Source: Archangium primigenium
Lineage (GTDB): Bacteria > Myxococcota > Myxococcia > Myxococcales > Myxococcaceae
Assembly (NCBI RefSeq): GCF_016904885.1
Contig: NZ_JADWYI010000001.1
Coordinates: forward strand, 4,092,001 to 4,156,000
Reading direction: 5' to 3'
Length of the DNA stretch: 64,000 nucleotides
Shown: positions 1-7,800 of the stretch, piece after piece
How the letters are laid out: each line of letters starts with the position of its first letter
Position numbering within the stretch: position 1 is the first letter of the stretch
Notes under the pieces: model-generated
Told to the model about the DNA's origin: nothing
The model's database searches: none
The model's input: only the letters and a program-made list of their open reading frames with translations
Position numbers and translations under genes: made by a program

Positions 1-1230
1 GGCGTTGTCGGTGGCGGCCTGCAGGCGCAGGCGGGAGAACTCGGTGGGCCAGAAGGTGACGTTGGCGGAGAGGCGCTCGCGCGAGTCGGTCCACTCGGGA
101 TCCAGCGGATCGTCCGCCACCGCGCCGCCAAGGCCGCGCGCGGGGCTTCCGAATTCATAGCGCGCCGCCAGGGCCCAGCGCTGGGAGAAGCGCCAGAGCG
201 CCTGGGCATAGCCGTTGACGTCCGAGAGCACGTCCTGGGGCACCTGCCGGCGCCGGTAGAACAGCTCGCCCTGCAGCGTCACGATGGTGGTGCTGCCGCC
301 CGACAAGGGCCGGTACTTGAGGTAGACGTCCGTGCCGAACACGTCGGCGCGGTTGCGGTAGCCCGAGGGCGTGGGGCCATCGGCCGCGGACAGGCCCCAG
401 ATGAGCGACAGGTCGTCCGACAGCGGGAAGAACTGCTTCACGGCGCCGGTGAACTGGAAGTCGAGCGGAGAGGAGACGCCCCCGCCCCCCGAGCCGAGGA
501 AGCTGCGCGCGGTGCTCTCGCCGCTCGCGTCGGTGACGGAGCCGATGACCTCCACGTACCAGGGCAGGGGCGTGAGCCAGGAGCCCTCCACGCCCAGGCC
601 GCGGTTGCCCTCGCCGCCGAACATCCGGCCGAGCGCGAAGGGCTGATCCACGAAGTCCCAGCTGTGCGGGTGCGTGGGGTTGAGCCGACCAAAGCGCGTG
701 AGGAACTGCCCGGCGCGCAGCTGCAGGCTCCCGGGCAGCGCGCTGGTGGAGGCGTAGGCCTCCTCCACCTCGACGCCGAACTGGCTGAACACGATGTTGC
801 CGGTGAACTGGAAGTAGGGGTCCACCGCCGTGTGCACCGACAGCTCCAACTGCTGCAGGTTGAAGCCGTTGGCGGTGGGGTCGTGCCCGCCCGACTGCAA
901 GGGCTTCTCCGCGGTGAAGGCGGCCGCGGCGGCGTCGAGGATGAAGGACAGCTCCAGGCCCCGGAAGTTGATGTTCGAGGGGCTCAGCAGGATGCCACTG
1001 GAGCTGGTGGGCGAGGCGGAGGGCGGCGGCGGGGTGGTGCCCGAGGTCCGGGCGGCCTCGGCGGCCTCCTGACCGAGGGCCTTCTCGATGTCCGCCAGGT
1101 CCTCGGCGGAGACGTCCGCGGGGGGCGGGGAGGGCGCCGGCTCCGGCGCGGACTGGGCCCAGGTGGACCCGGGCGGAAGAAAGGCGAGACAGACGGTGAT
1201 GCCGGCGAGCCGGCATGAAGACAGGAACAC
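1..1230 (-). CDS. Partial outer-membrane beta-barrel protein, zinc-regulated TonB-dependent receptor-like family
   Basis: The gene enters from beyond the left edge, so its 3' end is missing; 410 codons are visible. I placed the start at GTG 1230 because GAGGAG sits 8 bases upstream. The first ~26 residues form a signal peptide ending near TWAQS. A Pro/Ser-rich linker follows, with a short segment (SAEDLADIEKAL) resembling the N-terminus of myxobacterial proteins annotated as zinc-regulated TonB-dependent outer-membrane receptors. The rest alternates hydrophobic and polar residues as beta-strands do, with family-like stretches such as FNLQQLELSV, VFSQFGVEVEEAYA and LRAGQFLTRFGRLNPTHPHSW. I see no plug domain or TonB box, so it may be a simple porin-like barrel. 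Zinc regulation comes only from the family name; I saw no Zur box. The small His-rich secreted protein encoded just upstream may be co-transcribed. Confidence 0.72.
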   Translation of the reverse strand, partial: MFLSSCRLAGITVCLAFLPPGSTWAQSAPEPAPSPPPADVSAEDLADIEKALGQEAAEAARTSGTTPPPPSASPTSSSGILLSPSNINFRGLELSFILDAAAAAFTAEKPLQSGGHDPTANGFNLQQLELSVHTAVDPYFQFTGNIVFSQFGVEVEEAYASTSALPGSLQLRAGQFLTRFGRLNPTHPHSWDFVDQPFALGRMFGGEGNRGLGVEGSWLTPLPWYVEVIGSVTDASGESTARSFLGSGGGGVSSPLDFQFTGAVKQFFPLSDDLSLIWGLSAADGPTPSGYRNRADVFGTDVYLKYRPLSGGSTTIVTLQGELFYRRRQVPQDVLSDVNGYAQALWRFSQRWALAARYEFGSPARGLGGAVADDPLDPEWTDSRERLSANVTFWPTEFSRLRLQAATDNA

Positions 1231-1299
1231 GGAACACTCCTCGAACGACACGTCCCGCGCGAAGGCGGACGTCGACCCGACGACTCCACTGCCACGGCG

Positions 1300-1716
1300 T
1301 CAGACGCGCGCGGGCGGGGAGGCCTTGGGGGCGAGATCGAGGATGGCCAGCGAGGAATGGGCGGGGCCTGGCGCGGGCGGAGGCGGCGCGTCCCGAGGCC
1401 CCACGGCGGGCACGGACAGGCCTCCGGGGGTGCTCGCGAGCACGCCCTTGCGCTCGTTGAAGGACAGACACGGGCACACCTGGTGGCCCGCGTCCGACGC
1501 CAGCTCCGTGGGCTGCTCCACCGCCGGGCCCTCGGCGAGCGGCTCGCCGCGCATGACGCCCGAGGCGGCCGGCGCTTCCTCGAACGCGGAGTGGGCCGGG
1601 CAGTAGCGGTGGCCGTGCTCCCGCCCATGACCGAGCACCGCCAGCGACTGGGCCAGCCACAGCGCCACCAGGAGCGGCGCGAGGAGAGGGCCTGCGATGT
1701 GGGCTCGGGAGCGCAT
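1300..1716 (-). CDS. Small secreted or membrane-anchored hypothetical protein
   Basis: This encodes 138 residues. The N-terminus (MRSRAHIAGPLLAPLLVALWLAQ) is a signal peptide or membrane anchor. A His-rich patch follows (GHGREHGHRYCPAH), then a Cys pair (CPCLSFN) and a Pro-rich low-complexity tail. The His/Cys pattern is compatible with metal binding, and the layout recalls small DUF2946-type proteins found near metal-uptake genes, but I cannot assign it to a family. It lies 69 bases upstream of the outer-membrane barrel gene on the same strand, so the two are probably one transcription unit driven by the candidate promoter at 1737-1765. Confidence 0.6.
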   Translation of the reverse strand: MRSRAHIAGPLLAPLLVALWLAQSLAVLGHGREHGHRYCPAHSAFEEAPAASGVMRGEPLAEGPAVEQPTELASDAGHQVCPCLSFNERKGVLASTPGGLSVPAVGPRDAPPPPAPGPAHSSLAILDLAPKASPPARV

Positions 1717-1736
1717 CGATGAGGGACGGTGGGATG

Positions 1737-1765
1737 GCTCTACTGACGCCTCCGGGGGGTGTCAA
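1737..1765 (-). promoter_or_regulatory. Candidate sigma-70 promoter for the secreted protein/outer-membrane barrel pair
   Basis: On the minus strand a perfect -35 hexamer TTGACA (1765-1760) is followed after 17 bases by TAGAGC (1742-1737), a weak -10 with 3 of 6 consensus bases. The predicted transcript would start near 1730, about 14 bases before the start codon at 1716. Confidence 0.4.
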
Positions 1766-1813
1766 GCCATCCGTCCCCCACGTCTTCCTGGAGACCCGGC
1801 GGGGGCTTCGCTG

Positions 1814-1819
1814 TAGGTT
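1814..1819 (+). promoter_or_regulatory. Candidate -10 element placing folE on a leaderless mRNA
   Basis: TAGGTT lies exactly 8 bases before the folE ATG, there is no Shine-Dalgarno sequence, and transcription would begin at or next to the start codon. The DUF4336-like gene at 34771 has the same layout. No convincing -35 was found. Confidence 0.3.
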
Positions 1820-1827
1820 GCGCCTCC

Positions 1828-2427
1828 ATGGAACATCGCCGAGCGACACCCGATCGGGCCGCCATGGCCGCCGCCATCCAGGCCTTCCTCGACGCGGCGG
1901 GCCTGCGGACCGAGGGCGACCCCAACCTCGCGCAGACCCCGGAGCGGGTCGCCGAGGCCTGGACGGAGGAGTTCCTGGACGGCTACGGCCGGACGCCCGA
2001 GGAGGCGCTCGGTGAGCTGTTCCCGGCCCCGCGCGACTCGGTGGGGGAGCTGGTGGTGGTGACCGACCTGCGCTTCCACTCCATGTGCCCGCACCACCTG
2101 TTGCCCGTCGCGGGCCGGGCCCACGTGGCCTACGTGCCGTCGAAGCAGGTGACGGGCTTTGGTCGGCTCGGCGAGCTCGTGGACTGCTTCGCCCACCGGC
2201 TCATCCTCCAGGAGGACCTGGCGCGCGAGGTGGCCCAGTCCCTGGCCCGGGTGCTCGACAGCCCCGCCACCGCCTGCATCATCGAGGCGGAGCAGGCGTG
2301 CCTGCGCCTCCGGGGCCCGCGGCAGCGCGACGCCGTCACGCACTCGGAGGCCTACGAGGGCCTGTTGCGCGGCGATGGCGCCCTGCGTCGTGAGCTGTGG
2401 GCGCGACTCACGCTCGCGCGCCGCTGA
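1828..2427 (+). CDS. folE: GTP cyclohydrolase I
   Basis: FolE converts GTP to 7,8-dihydroneopterin triphosphate and formate, the first step of tetrahydrofolate and pterin synthesis, in the cytoplasm. The 199-residue length is normal for the family. Zinc ligands are visible in the MCPHH motif (residues ~91-95) and in the later Cys of EQACLRLRG (~155). The central KQVTGFGRLGELVDCF segment is characteristic. One variation is seen: the His usually found just before the second Cys is Gln. The start at ATG 1828 was chosen because the in-frame extension upstream does not look like FolE. There is no Shine-Dalgarno sequence, but a -10-like hexamer lies 8 bases upstream. The FAD oxidase gene follows after 46 bases. 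Confidence 0.93.
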   Translation: MEHRRATPDRAAMAAAIQAFLDAAGLRTEGDPNLAQTPERVAEAWTEEFLDGYGRTPEEALGELFPAPRDSVGELVVVTDLRFHSMCPHHLLPVAGRAHVAYVPSKQVTGFGRLGELVDCFAHRLILQEDLAREVAQSLARVLDSPATACIIEAEQACLRLRGPRQRDAVTHSEAYEGLLRGDGALRRELWARLTLARR

Positions 2428-2473
2428 AGTCCGGGCCCGTGCCCGTTATCTCCTCCGCCGTGGAGTCCATCCA

Positions 2474-3904
2474 ATGAGCCTGCCCGCCGAGCGGACCTTT
2501 CCCCGACCCGATCGTGCCCTCGTGGAGCGCGCGCACGCGGCCCTGTTGGAGGTGCTCTCCGCCGGGCAGGTGCGCCGCGACGAGGCCACGCTCGAGCGCT
2601 ACGCCCGGGACGAGTCCGACTCGGGCGTGTACCCGCCCGACGTGGTGGTCTTCCCCGAGGACACCGCCCAGGTGTCCGCCGTCTTCCGCGTGTGTCAGGC
2701 GCTCGGGGTGCCCTTCACGCCGTGCGGCGCGCGCAGCGGCAAGAGCGGGGGCTCCTTGCCCCTGCGCGGTGGCGTGTCGGTGAGCCTGGAGCGGATGAAC
2801 CGCATCCTCTCCGTCTCGGCGGAGGACCTCACGGCGGTGCTCCAGCCCGGCGTCATCACGGGGGACCTGATGCGCGCGGTGGAGGCCCAGGGCCTCTTCT
2901 ACCCGCCGGATCCCAACTCGTGGGATCTCTGCACCATGGGGGGCAACGTGGCGGAGAACGCCGGCGGCCCCCGGGCGCTCAAGTACGGCGTCACCCGCGA
3001 CTACGTCATCGGCCTGGAGTGGGTGCTGCCCTCGGGTGAGGTGCTGCGCGTGGGGCGGCGCACGCTCAAGGGCGTGGCGGGCTACGATCTGGTGGGTCTG
3101 TTCGTGGGCTCGGAGGGCACGCTGGGCGTGGCCACGGAAATCACCGTGCAGCTCTTGCCCCTGCCGCGCCACGTGAAGACGGCCCTGGCGGTGTTCGACT
3201 CGGTGCACACCGCCGCGCACGCCATCACCGCGGTGCTGGCCTCCGGCAGCGTGCCGCGCACGTTGGAGCTCATCGACGACACGGCCCTCCTGGCGGTGCG
3301 CGACCGGGGCTTTCCCTTCCCCCCGGGCGCGGGCTCGGCCGTCATCCTCGAGGTGGACGGGCACGGCGAGGAGGGGGTGTTCGCGGAGCTCGTGCACCTG
3401 GGCGAGGTGTGCGAGCGCCACGGCGCGAGCGAGGTGCTGGTGGCCCAGGACGCCTCCCAGCGCGAGAAGCTCTGGGCCGTGCGCCGCCAGGTGTCCCCCG
3501 CGCTGCGCGCGCTGCGGCCCCATAAAATCTCCGAGGACATCGCCGTGCCGCGCTCGCGCATCCCCGAGGTCATCCGCGCCCTCAAGGACATGGGGACCGA
3601 GCTGGGCCTGCTCGTGGCCACGTATGGTCACGCGGGGGACGGCAACCTGCACGCCAACCTGCTGTACGAGGGGCCGCACCAACGGGCGCTCGTGGAGCAA
3701 GGCATCCGGAGAATGCTGGAGATCACCGTCTCCTTGGGCGGCACCATCACCGGCGAGCATGGCGTCGGGCATGCCAAACGGGAATACCTGTCACTGGAGC
3801 AATCCCCGGGACTGCTGGAGTTCCAGCGCAACCTGAAACTCTTTTTCGACCCCAAGGGATTGCTCAACCCGGAGAAGATCTTTCCCGTGCCCGTGCGTTC
3901 CTAG
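2474..3904 (+). CDS. FAD-linked oxidase of the GlcD / D-lactate dehydrogenase type
   Basis: The 476-residue protein has the two halves of the VAO/PCMH flavoprotein family. The N-terminal FAD-binding half contains the pyrophosphate loop (GARSGKSGGSLPL, ~93-105), MGGNVAENAGGPRALKYGV, and GSEGTLGVATEITV. The C-terminal substrate half contains GHAGDGNLHANLL and GGTITGEHGVGHAKREYL, typical of glycolate oxidase subunit GlcD and bacterial D-lactate dehydrogenases. It probably oxidises a 2-hydroxy acid to the 2-oxo acid. The exact substrate is not readable from sequence. No GlcE or GlcF partner lies nearby, so a stand-alone enzyme is likely. The start ATG 2474 has GGAG 9 bases upstream. Confidence 0.88.
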   Translation: MSLPAERTFPRPDRALVERAHAALLEVLSAGQVRRDEATLERYARDESDSGVYPPDVVVFPEDTAQVSAVFRVCQALGVPFTPCGARSGKSGGSLPLRGGVSVSLERMNRILSVSAEDLTAVLQPGVITGDLMRAVEAQGLFYPPDPNSWDLCTMGGNVAENAGGPRALKYGVTRDYVIGLEWVLPSGEVLRVGRRTLKGVAGYDLVGLFVGSEGTLGVATEITVQLLPLPRHVKTALAVFDSVHTAAHAITAVLASGSVPRTLELIDDTALLAVRDRGFPFPPGAGSAVILEVDGHGEEGVFAELVHLGEVCERHGASEVLVAQDASQREKLWAVRRQVSPALRALRPHKISEDIAVPRSRIPEVIRALKDMGTELGLLVATYGHAGDGNLHANLLYEGPHQRALVEQGIRRMLEITVSLGGTITGEHGVGHAKREYLSLEQSPGLLEFQRNLKLFFDPKGLLNPEKIFPVPVRS

Positions 3905-4114
3905 CCCTTGTGGGCACGCGCGCTCGCTCGAGGTCGCCCCTGGGGGAGCAGGTGCGGACGGCTTGTAGACAGCTTAAGCCAGACGAATACCCCTCGCCTC
4001 CTTTCCCGTGTGCGGCCGAGAAACCATTTAGGCCCCGGTGCGTCCTATTTGTGTGTGGACGCGGAAAAGGGGGCGAGCGCGTCCGATTCGAACGACTACG
4101 GAGGACGCGAGAAC

Positions 4115-4864
4115 ATGGCGACCAGGACGATGAAGTACGGAGCCGAGGGTCTTTCCCACTACCTGCGCCACCTCGGGGATCATTCGCAGCTGACCCGGGA
4201 GCAGGAGTACGAGCTGGCGGGCCGGGCCCGCAAGGGTGACGAGGCGGCGCGGCAGTTGCTGGCCTCGTCCAATCTGGCGTTCGTGGTGGCGGTGGCCAAG
4301 AAGTTCGCCAACCGCGGCGCCCGGCTGGATGACCTCATCCAGGAGGGCAACGTGGGCCTGATGAAGGCCATCGAGCACTTCGACCCGAAGAAGAACGTGC
4401 GCTTCGCCACCTATGCGGTGTGGTGGATTCGCGCCTACATCACGCGCTACCTCAAGGACAACCGCAGCCAGGTGCGCGGCGGCGAGTCCGAGCGCGGCAG
4501 CATGACGGACTTCTCGCTCGACGCGAGCATCGACGAGGACGGCGAGACGACGTTCCTCGACCGGCTGGAGGACTCGGGGCCCTCGCCCCAGGCCATCTTC
4601 CTGTCGCGCGAGCAGGACGGCGAGGTGCAGGAGGCGCTGGCCAAGGTGCGCAAGCGCATTGGCGACCTGGGCTGGGACATCCTCCAGGAGCGCCTCACCC
4701 AGGAGAAGCCGCGCACCCTGGAAGAGCTGGGGCAGCGCTGGGGCGTGTCGCGCGAGCGCGTGCGGCAGGTGGAGCTCAAGACGAAGAACTTCCTCGAGCG
4801 CTACCTGGCGGCTTTCAACCAGGACGAAGAGGGCATGGGGCCTTCCTCGGTGGACGCCGCATAA
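4115..4864 (+). CDS. Alternative sigma factor of the sigma-70 family (short, RpoH/SigB-C-like)
   Basis: This 249-residue protein lacks region 1.1. Region 2 (~50-115) carries SSNLAFVVAVAKKFANRG, the core-binding LDDLIQEGNVGLMKAIEHFDP and the promoter-melting FATYAVWWIRAYITRYLKDN. Region 4 (~195-230) holds the helix-turn-helix LEELGQRWGVSRERVRQVE. It resembles sigma-32, but the RpoH box (QRKLFFNLR) is replaced by NRSQVRGGESERG, so it is more likely one of the lineage-specific developmental or stress sigma factors of myxobacteria (SigB/SigC type) than the heat-shock factor. The start at ATG 4115 has a strong GGAGG 10 bases upstream. A Rho-independent terminator follows at 4899-4946, so the gene looks monocistronic. 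Confidence 0.85.
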   Translation: MATRTMKYGAEGLSHYLRHLGDHSQLTREQEYELAGRARKGDEAARQLLASSNLAFVVAVAKKFANRGARLDDLIQEGNVGLMKAIEHFDPKKNVRFATYAVWWIRAYITRYLKDNRSQVRGGESERGSMTDFSLDASIDEDGETTFLDRLEDSGPSPQAIFLSREQDGEVQEALAKVRKRIGDLGWDILQERLTQEKPRTLEELGQRWGVSRERVRQVELKTKNFLERYLAAFNQDEEGMGPSSVDAA

Positions 4865-4898
4865 CGGGAGGACCGCTCCCATGACGTGCCGCGCTTCG

Positions 4899-4946
4899 GG
4901 CGGTGTCTCCAGGCTCACGGGTGCCTGGGGCACCGCCTTCGTTTTT
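4899..4946 (+). terminator. Rho-independent terminator after the sigma factor gene
   Basis: GGCGGTG (4899-4905) pairs with CACCGCC (4931-4937), with an inner CCAGGC/GCCTGG stem, and TTCGTTTTT follows directly. It ends 28 bases before the next start codon, so it separates the sigma factor from the downstream gene. Confidence 0.8.
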
Positions 4947-4974
4947 GCCGGAGGGGCGTGCTAACACCCGGCGC

Positions 4975-5724
4975 ATGCCCTCTCCGCGTCTGCTGTCCGT
5001 CCTCGCCCTGATGATGGCCTCGCCGTCCCTGGCCGCGACCCCCGAAGAGCTGTCCGTGCTGGATGCCCAGTACAAGCGGCGCGATGACGCCGTCGCGGTC
5101 AAGGAGCAGGAGGAGTCGCTCAAGAAGGCCCTGACCGCCGAGCCCCAGGACTACGAGCTGCTCTGGCGCAAGGCGCGGCTACTGCAGTGGCAGGCGGATG
5201 GCGCCGGCGACAATCCCAAGCTCAAGAAGAGCCTCGGCAAGCAGGCCTGGGACGTGGCGGATCAGGCCATCAAGGCGGCCCCCGAGCGCGTGGAGGGGCA
5301 CTACTACGGCGCCGCGGGCGTGGGCGCCTACTCGCAGGCGGTGGGCATCATGAAGGCCCTGGGCGAGGGGCTCGAGGGCAAGTTCAACGAGCGCCTGGAC
5401 AAGGCGATCAAGCTGGATGCCCAGTACGAGCGCGGCGCGCCGCTCATCGCCAAGGGGCGCTACTACTTCGAGCTGCCCTGGCCCAAGCGCGACCTGAAGA
5501 AGTCCGCCCAGCTCTACGACAAGGTGCTCGCGGCGCACCCGGGCAACCTGCGCGCCTGGACGTACCTGGCCGAGACGCGCCTCAAGGACGGGGACGCCAA
5601 GGCCGCGCTGGAGGCCGTGGACAAGGCCCTCGCGGGGAGCACGGCGTACGATCCGCCCGAGGCCCAGCGCGCCCTGGCCGAGGCCCGGAAGCTCAAGCCC
5701 ACCATCGAGGCGGAGCTCAAGTAG
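4975..5724 (+). CDS. Periplasmic tetratricopeptide-repeat protein
   Basis: The 249-residue product begins with a signal peptide (MPSPRLLSVLALMMASPSLA, cleaved near residue 20). The mature part is a charged all-helical protein with TPR-like units, for example residues ~175-215 (SAQLYDKVLAAHPGNLRAWTYLAETRLKDGD) followed by another helix pair. Its repeated Lys/Ala-rich helices recall TRAP-T-associated TPR proteins such as TatT, but no transporter genes are near. No catalytic motif is visible, so a scaffold role in the periplasm is the safest reading. ATG 4975 puts the signal peptide exactly at the N-terminus; the Shine-Dalgarno sequence is weak. Confidence 0.72.
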   Translation: MPSPRLLSVLALMMASPSLAATPEELSVLDAQYKRRDDAVAVKEQEESLKKALTAEPQDYELLWRKARLLQWQADGAGDNPKLKKSLGKQAWDVADQAIKAAPERVEGHYYGAAGVGAYSQAVGIMKALGEGLEGKFNERLDKAIKLDAQYERGAPLIAKGRYYFELPWPKRDLKKSAQLYDKVLAAHPGNLRAWTYLAETRLKDGDAKAALEAVDKALAGSTAYDPPEAQRALAEARKLKPTIEAELK

Positions 5725-5823
5725 CGCGCCCCAACGACGACGCCCGGGCGAGAGGCCCCGGGTCGGGGTCGCACTCGCACGGGCGTGGGAAGACGCGAAA
5801 GCGGGGAGGGGAGCGGCGGGGCT

Positions 5824-6057
5824 TCAGCCCTGATGGCTGGTGGTGCGCGCGCCGACGTCCTTGTCCACGGTGCCACCCTGGGCGAGCGTCGCCGCCGGCT
5901 TCTTGTCGTCGGCCGGAGCGTCCTCGCCCCCGAAGCCGCGCTTGAAGTTGCGAATGGCGCTCCCCAGCGAGGAGCCGAGCTGCGGCAGGCGCGAGCCTCC
6001 AAAGAGGAGGAGCAGCACTCCCATGATCAGCAGAATCTCCGACATCTTCAGACCCAT
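5824..6057 (-). CDS. tatA: Twin-arginine translocase subunit TatA
   Basis: TatA forms the variable-size pore element of the Tat system, which exports folded proteins across the inner membrane. The 77-residue protein has one N-terminal membrane helix (SEILLIMGVLLLLFGG), the hinge FGGSRLPQLG and an amphipathic helix (SSLGSAIRNFKRGFGGED), then a disordered polar tail, which is the full TatA plan. I chose ATG 6057 because AAGGAG lies 6 bases upstream; the longer frame adds an unlikely N-terminus. No tatB or tatC is nearby. It lies 75 bases downstream of the histidine-kinase-like gene on the same strand and may be co-transcribed with it. Confidence 0.88.
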   Translation of the reverse strand: MGLKMSEILLIMGVLLLLFGGSRLPQLGSSLGSAIRNFKRGFGGEDAPADDKKPAATLAQGGTVDKDVGARTTSHQG

Positions 6058-6132
6058 CACGGGCTCCTTGGCAAAGACGGGCCCAGGATAGCCCCAGCGC
6101 CCCGCCATCGCCAGCGCCACGTCGAGGGGCAC

Positions 6133-7134
6133 CTACACCTGGACGCTCGTGGAGGTAGCAAGCGCGATGGGAAGCGTGAGGGACAGCGTGGTGCCACCCG
6201 CGTCGGTGCTCGCGTCCACGGCGCCCCCGAGCACCTCCACCTCCTGGCGCGCGAGCGCCATGCGCAGGGAGTCCTCGAGCTTCTTCTCCTGGAAGGCGCG
6301 CTCCTCGCGCACGAAGGTGAGGGCGAGCTCCTCGGGGGTGAGCGGCACGCCGTCGCGGCGCACCTCCACGCGCAGCCACGCGCCCTCGGAACGCACCCGC
6401 ACGCGCAGCTGCTCGCCGGCCTGCGCGCGCAAGAGGTGGTGGCGCAGGAAGGCCTCCACGGCGTGCTGCACCCGACCCGCGTCCACGTCCACCTCGGGCA
6501 GGGGCCGCTCGGGCAGCTCCAGGCCGAGCGCCACGCTCGCGCCTCCCGCCAGCTCCATGTGCCGCTCCACCGCGGTCACCAGCAGCGGCTCCAGGGCCTG
6601 CCGCTCCCGCTCGTACGCGAGCATGCCCAGGTCCGCCCGGCTCGCATCGAAGAAGTCCTGCGCGAAGGACAGGGCCTTGTCGGTGTTGCGCAGGATGGTC
6701 TCCAGGCCCCGCTTGGCCTTGGCCTCCAGGGGGATGCGCCCGTTGAGCAGCAAGGCCGCGTAGGAGCGCACGTTGGCGAGCGAGCCACGCAGGTCGTGCG
6801 ACGCCAGCCCCAGGTAGCGGATGCGGCGCTGCAGGCCACACGTGCCACTCGTCACCGGCCGCGCCCACACCAGCAGGTCGCCATCCGGCAGCCGCCGCTC
6901 GCCCACGCGCAGGGCCCACTCGCCCCGCTCCCAGACGCCCGCGCCCCCGTGGGAGTGGAAGCCCGCGCCGGCCAGCAACTCGGATGCCGACGCCACCGAC
7001 TCGGGCAGCCGCTCGCACCCCAGCCAGCCCCGCAGCCGATCGTCCAGCTCCCGCAAGACCCCTCGCCGCGAGAGGATGGCGAAGCCGGGCTCGCCGTCGT
7101 CCTCCAGCCGCTGTCTGTCGAGATCGCCCGTCAC
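6133..7134 (-). CDS. Histidine-kinase-like protein with degenerate ATPase domain
   Basis: The 333-residue soluble protein has an N-terminal PAS-like sensing region, a DHp helix with an intact H-box (LASHDLRGSLANVRSY, His113) and a C-terminal HATPase-shaped region ending in GGTTLSLTLP. The ATP-binding boxes are eroded: the N-box Asn is absent (EAFLRHHLLRA), the G1 box is reduced to RRDGVPL, and the G2 box GxGLGL is missing (LEDSLRMAL). It may therefore be a phosphotransfer or scaffold protein rather than an active kinase. It is divergently transcribed from the receiver gene at 7283, suggesting they act together. The GTG start at 7134 has GGAG about 9 bases upstream. Confidence 0.72.
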   Translation of the reverse strand: MTGDLDRQRLEDDGEPGFAILSRRGVLRELDDRLRGWLGCERLPESVASASELLAGAGFHSHGGAGVWERGEWALRVGERRLPDGDLLVWARPVTSGTCGLQRRIRYLGLASHDLRGSLANVRSYAALLLNGRIPLEAKAKRGLETILRNTDKALSFAQDFFDASRADLGMLAYERERQALEPLLVTAVERHMELAGGASVALGLELPERPLPEVDVDAGRVQHAVEAFLRHHLLRAQAGEQLRVRVRSEGAWLRVEVRRDGVPLTPEELALTFVREERAFQEKKLEDSLRMALARQEVEVLGGAVDASTDAGGTTLSLTLPIALATSTSVQV

Positions 7135-7176
7135 GCCTGCCGTCTCCTGGTCCGTGGATCAATGCAAGAGTGGGTC

Positions 7177-7207
7177 GTCACTGTCGATTTTGCAACGGGC
7201 CAGTGAC
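7177..7207. promoter_or_regulatory. Inverted repeat between divergent kinase-like and receiver genes
   Basis: GTCACTG (7177-7183) and CAGTGAC (7201-7207) form a perfect 7-bp inverted repeat with a 17-bp spacer in the 148-bp divergent intergenic region. Its size and position suit a dimeric regulator controlling both genes. The assignment rests on symmetry only. Confidence 0.35.
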
Positions 7208-7282
7208 ACCCCATCCCCGGCGGGTGGATTTCTCCCTCACCTTGACGCGCCTTGAGGGAAAATCGAGTCCGCGCGCTACTTC

Positions 7283-7705
7283 ATGGAGAAGAATCTGTCT
7301 TCCGCCAACAGCCAGCCCATGCCACCCCAGGGCACCGTGGTGCTCGTCGTCGATGACGACCCCGATATCCTCGAGGCCCTTTCGGAGATCCTCGAGGCCG
7401 AGAACTTCGAGATCCGCCGCGCGCGCAACGGTCAGGAAGCGCTGGAGCGGCTGGAGCCGGACCCGCCCAGGCTCATCCTGTTGGATCTGATGATGCCCGT
7501 CATGGACGGGTGGGAGTTCGCCAAGCTCATGCGCCAGCGGCCGCGCGTGGCCCACATCCCCATCATCGTCCTGAGCGCGGATCGCAACGTGGGCAGCAAG
7601 GCCAACGACATCGGCGCGGTGGGACACCTGGCCAAGCCCTTCGAGCTCAACGACCTCTTGGACATGGTGCGCCGCACGCTCGCGCTGCCCGTCCACCCGG
7701 CCTAG
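7283..7705 (+). CDS. Single-domain response regulator (CheY-like receiver)
   Basis: The 140-residue protein is one receiver domain with no output domain. The acidic pocket (VVDDDPDIL, Asp24-26), phospho-acceptor (LLDLMMP, Asp68), switch Ser (VLSAD) and conserved Lys (LAKPFEL) are all present. It should act through protein contacts or as a phosphate shuttle. It is divergent from a kinase-like gene that lacks recognisable ATP-binding boxes, so the phosphoryl donor may be another kinase. The start at ATG 7283 has no clear Shine-Dalgarno sequence; ATG 7319, just before the beta-1 strand, is an alternative. Confidence 0.88.
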   Translation: MEKNLSSANSQPMPPQGTVVLVVDDDPDILEALSEILEAENFEIRRARNGQEALERLEPDPPRLILLDLMMPVMDGWEFAKLMRQRPRVAHIPIIVLSADRNVGSKANDIGAVGHLAKPFELNDLLDMVRRTLALPVHPA

Positions 7706-7723
7706 TCCCCGACACGTGCGGGC

Positions 7724-7752
7724 TTGACCTGCCGGGGCGGCGTCATTACGGT
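7724..7752 (+). promoter_or_regulatory. Candidate sigma-70 promoter of the SCP2-like gene
   Basis: TTGACC (7724-7729, 5 of 6 consensus bases) and TACGGT (7747-7752, TAnnnT form) are 17 bases apart. Transcription would start near 7759, just ahead of the palindrome at 7763-7780. Confidence 0.4.
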
Positions 7753-7762
7753 CCGCCCCGAC

Positions 7763-7780
7763 GTTGATTCAGTAATCAAC
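7763..7780. promoter_or_regulatory. Perfect palindrome downstream of the SCP2 promoter (putative operator)
   Basis: GTTGATT-CAGT-AATCAAC is a perfect 7-bp inverted repeat with a 4-base centre. It lies between the candidate promoter and the start codon at 7801, where a bound repressor would block transcription. It is unusually AT-rich for this genome. Confidence 0.45.
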
Positions 7781-7800
7781 CCACCTCAACGGAGTGCGTC

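Noticed and set aside
7234-7258. CCCTCA...TGAGGG and repeated CCTTGA before the receiver gene as a promoter
   Set aside because: TTGACG lacks a -10 at 17 bases (GAGTCC), and short symmetry of this kind is expected by chance.
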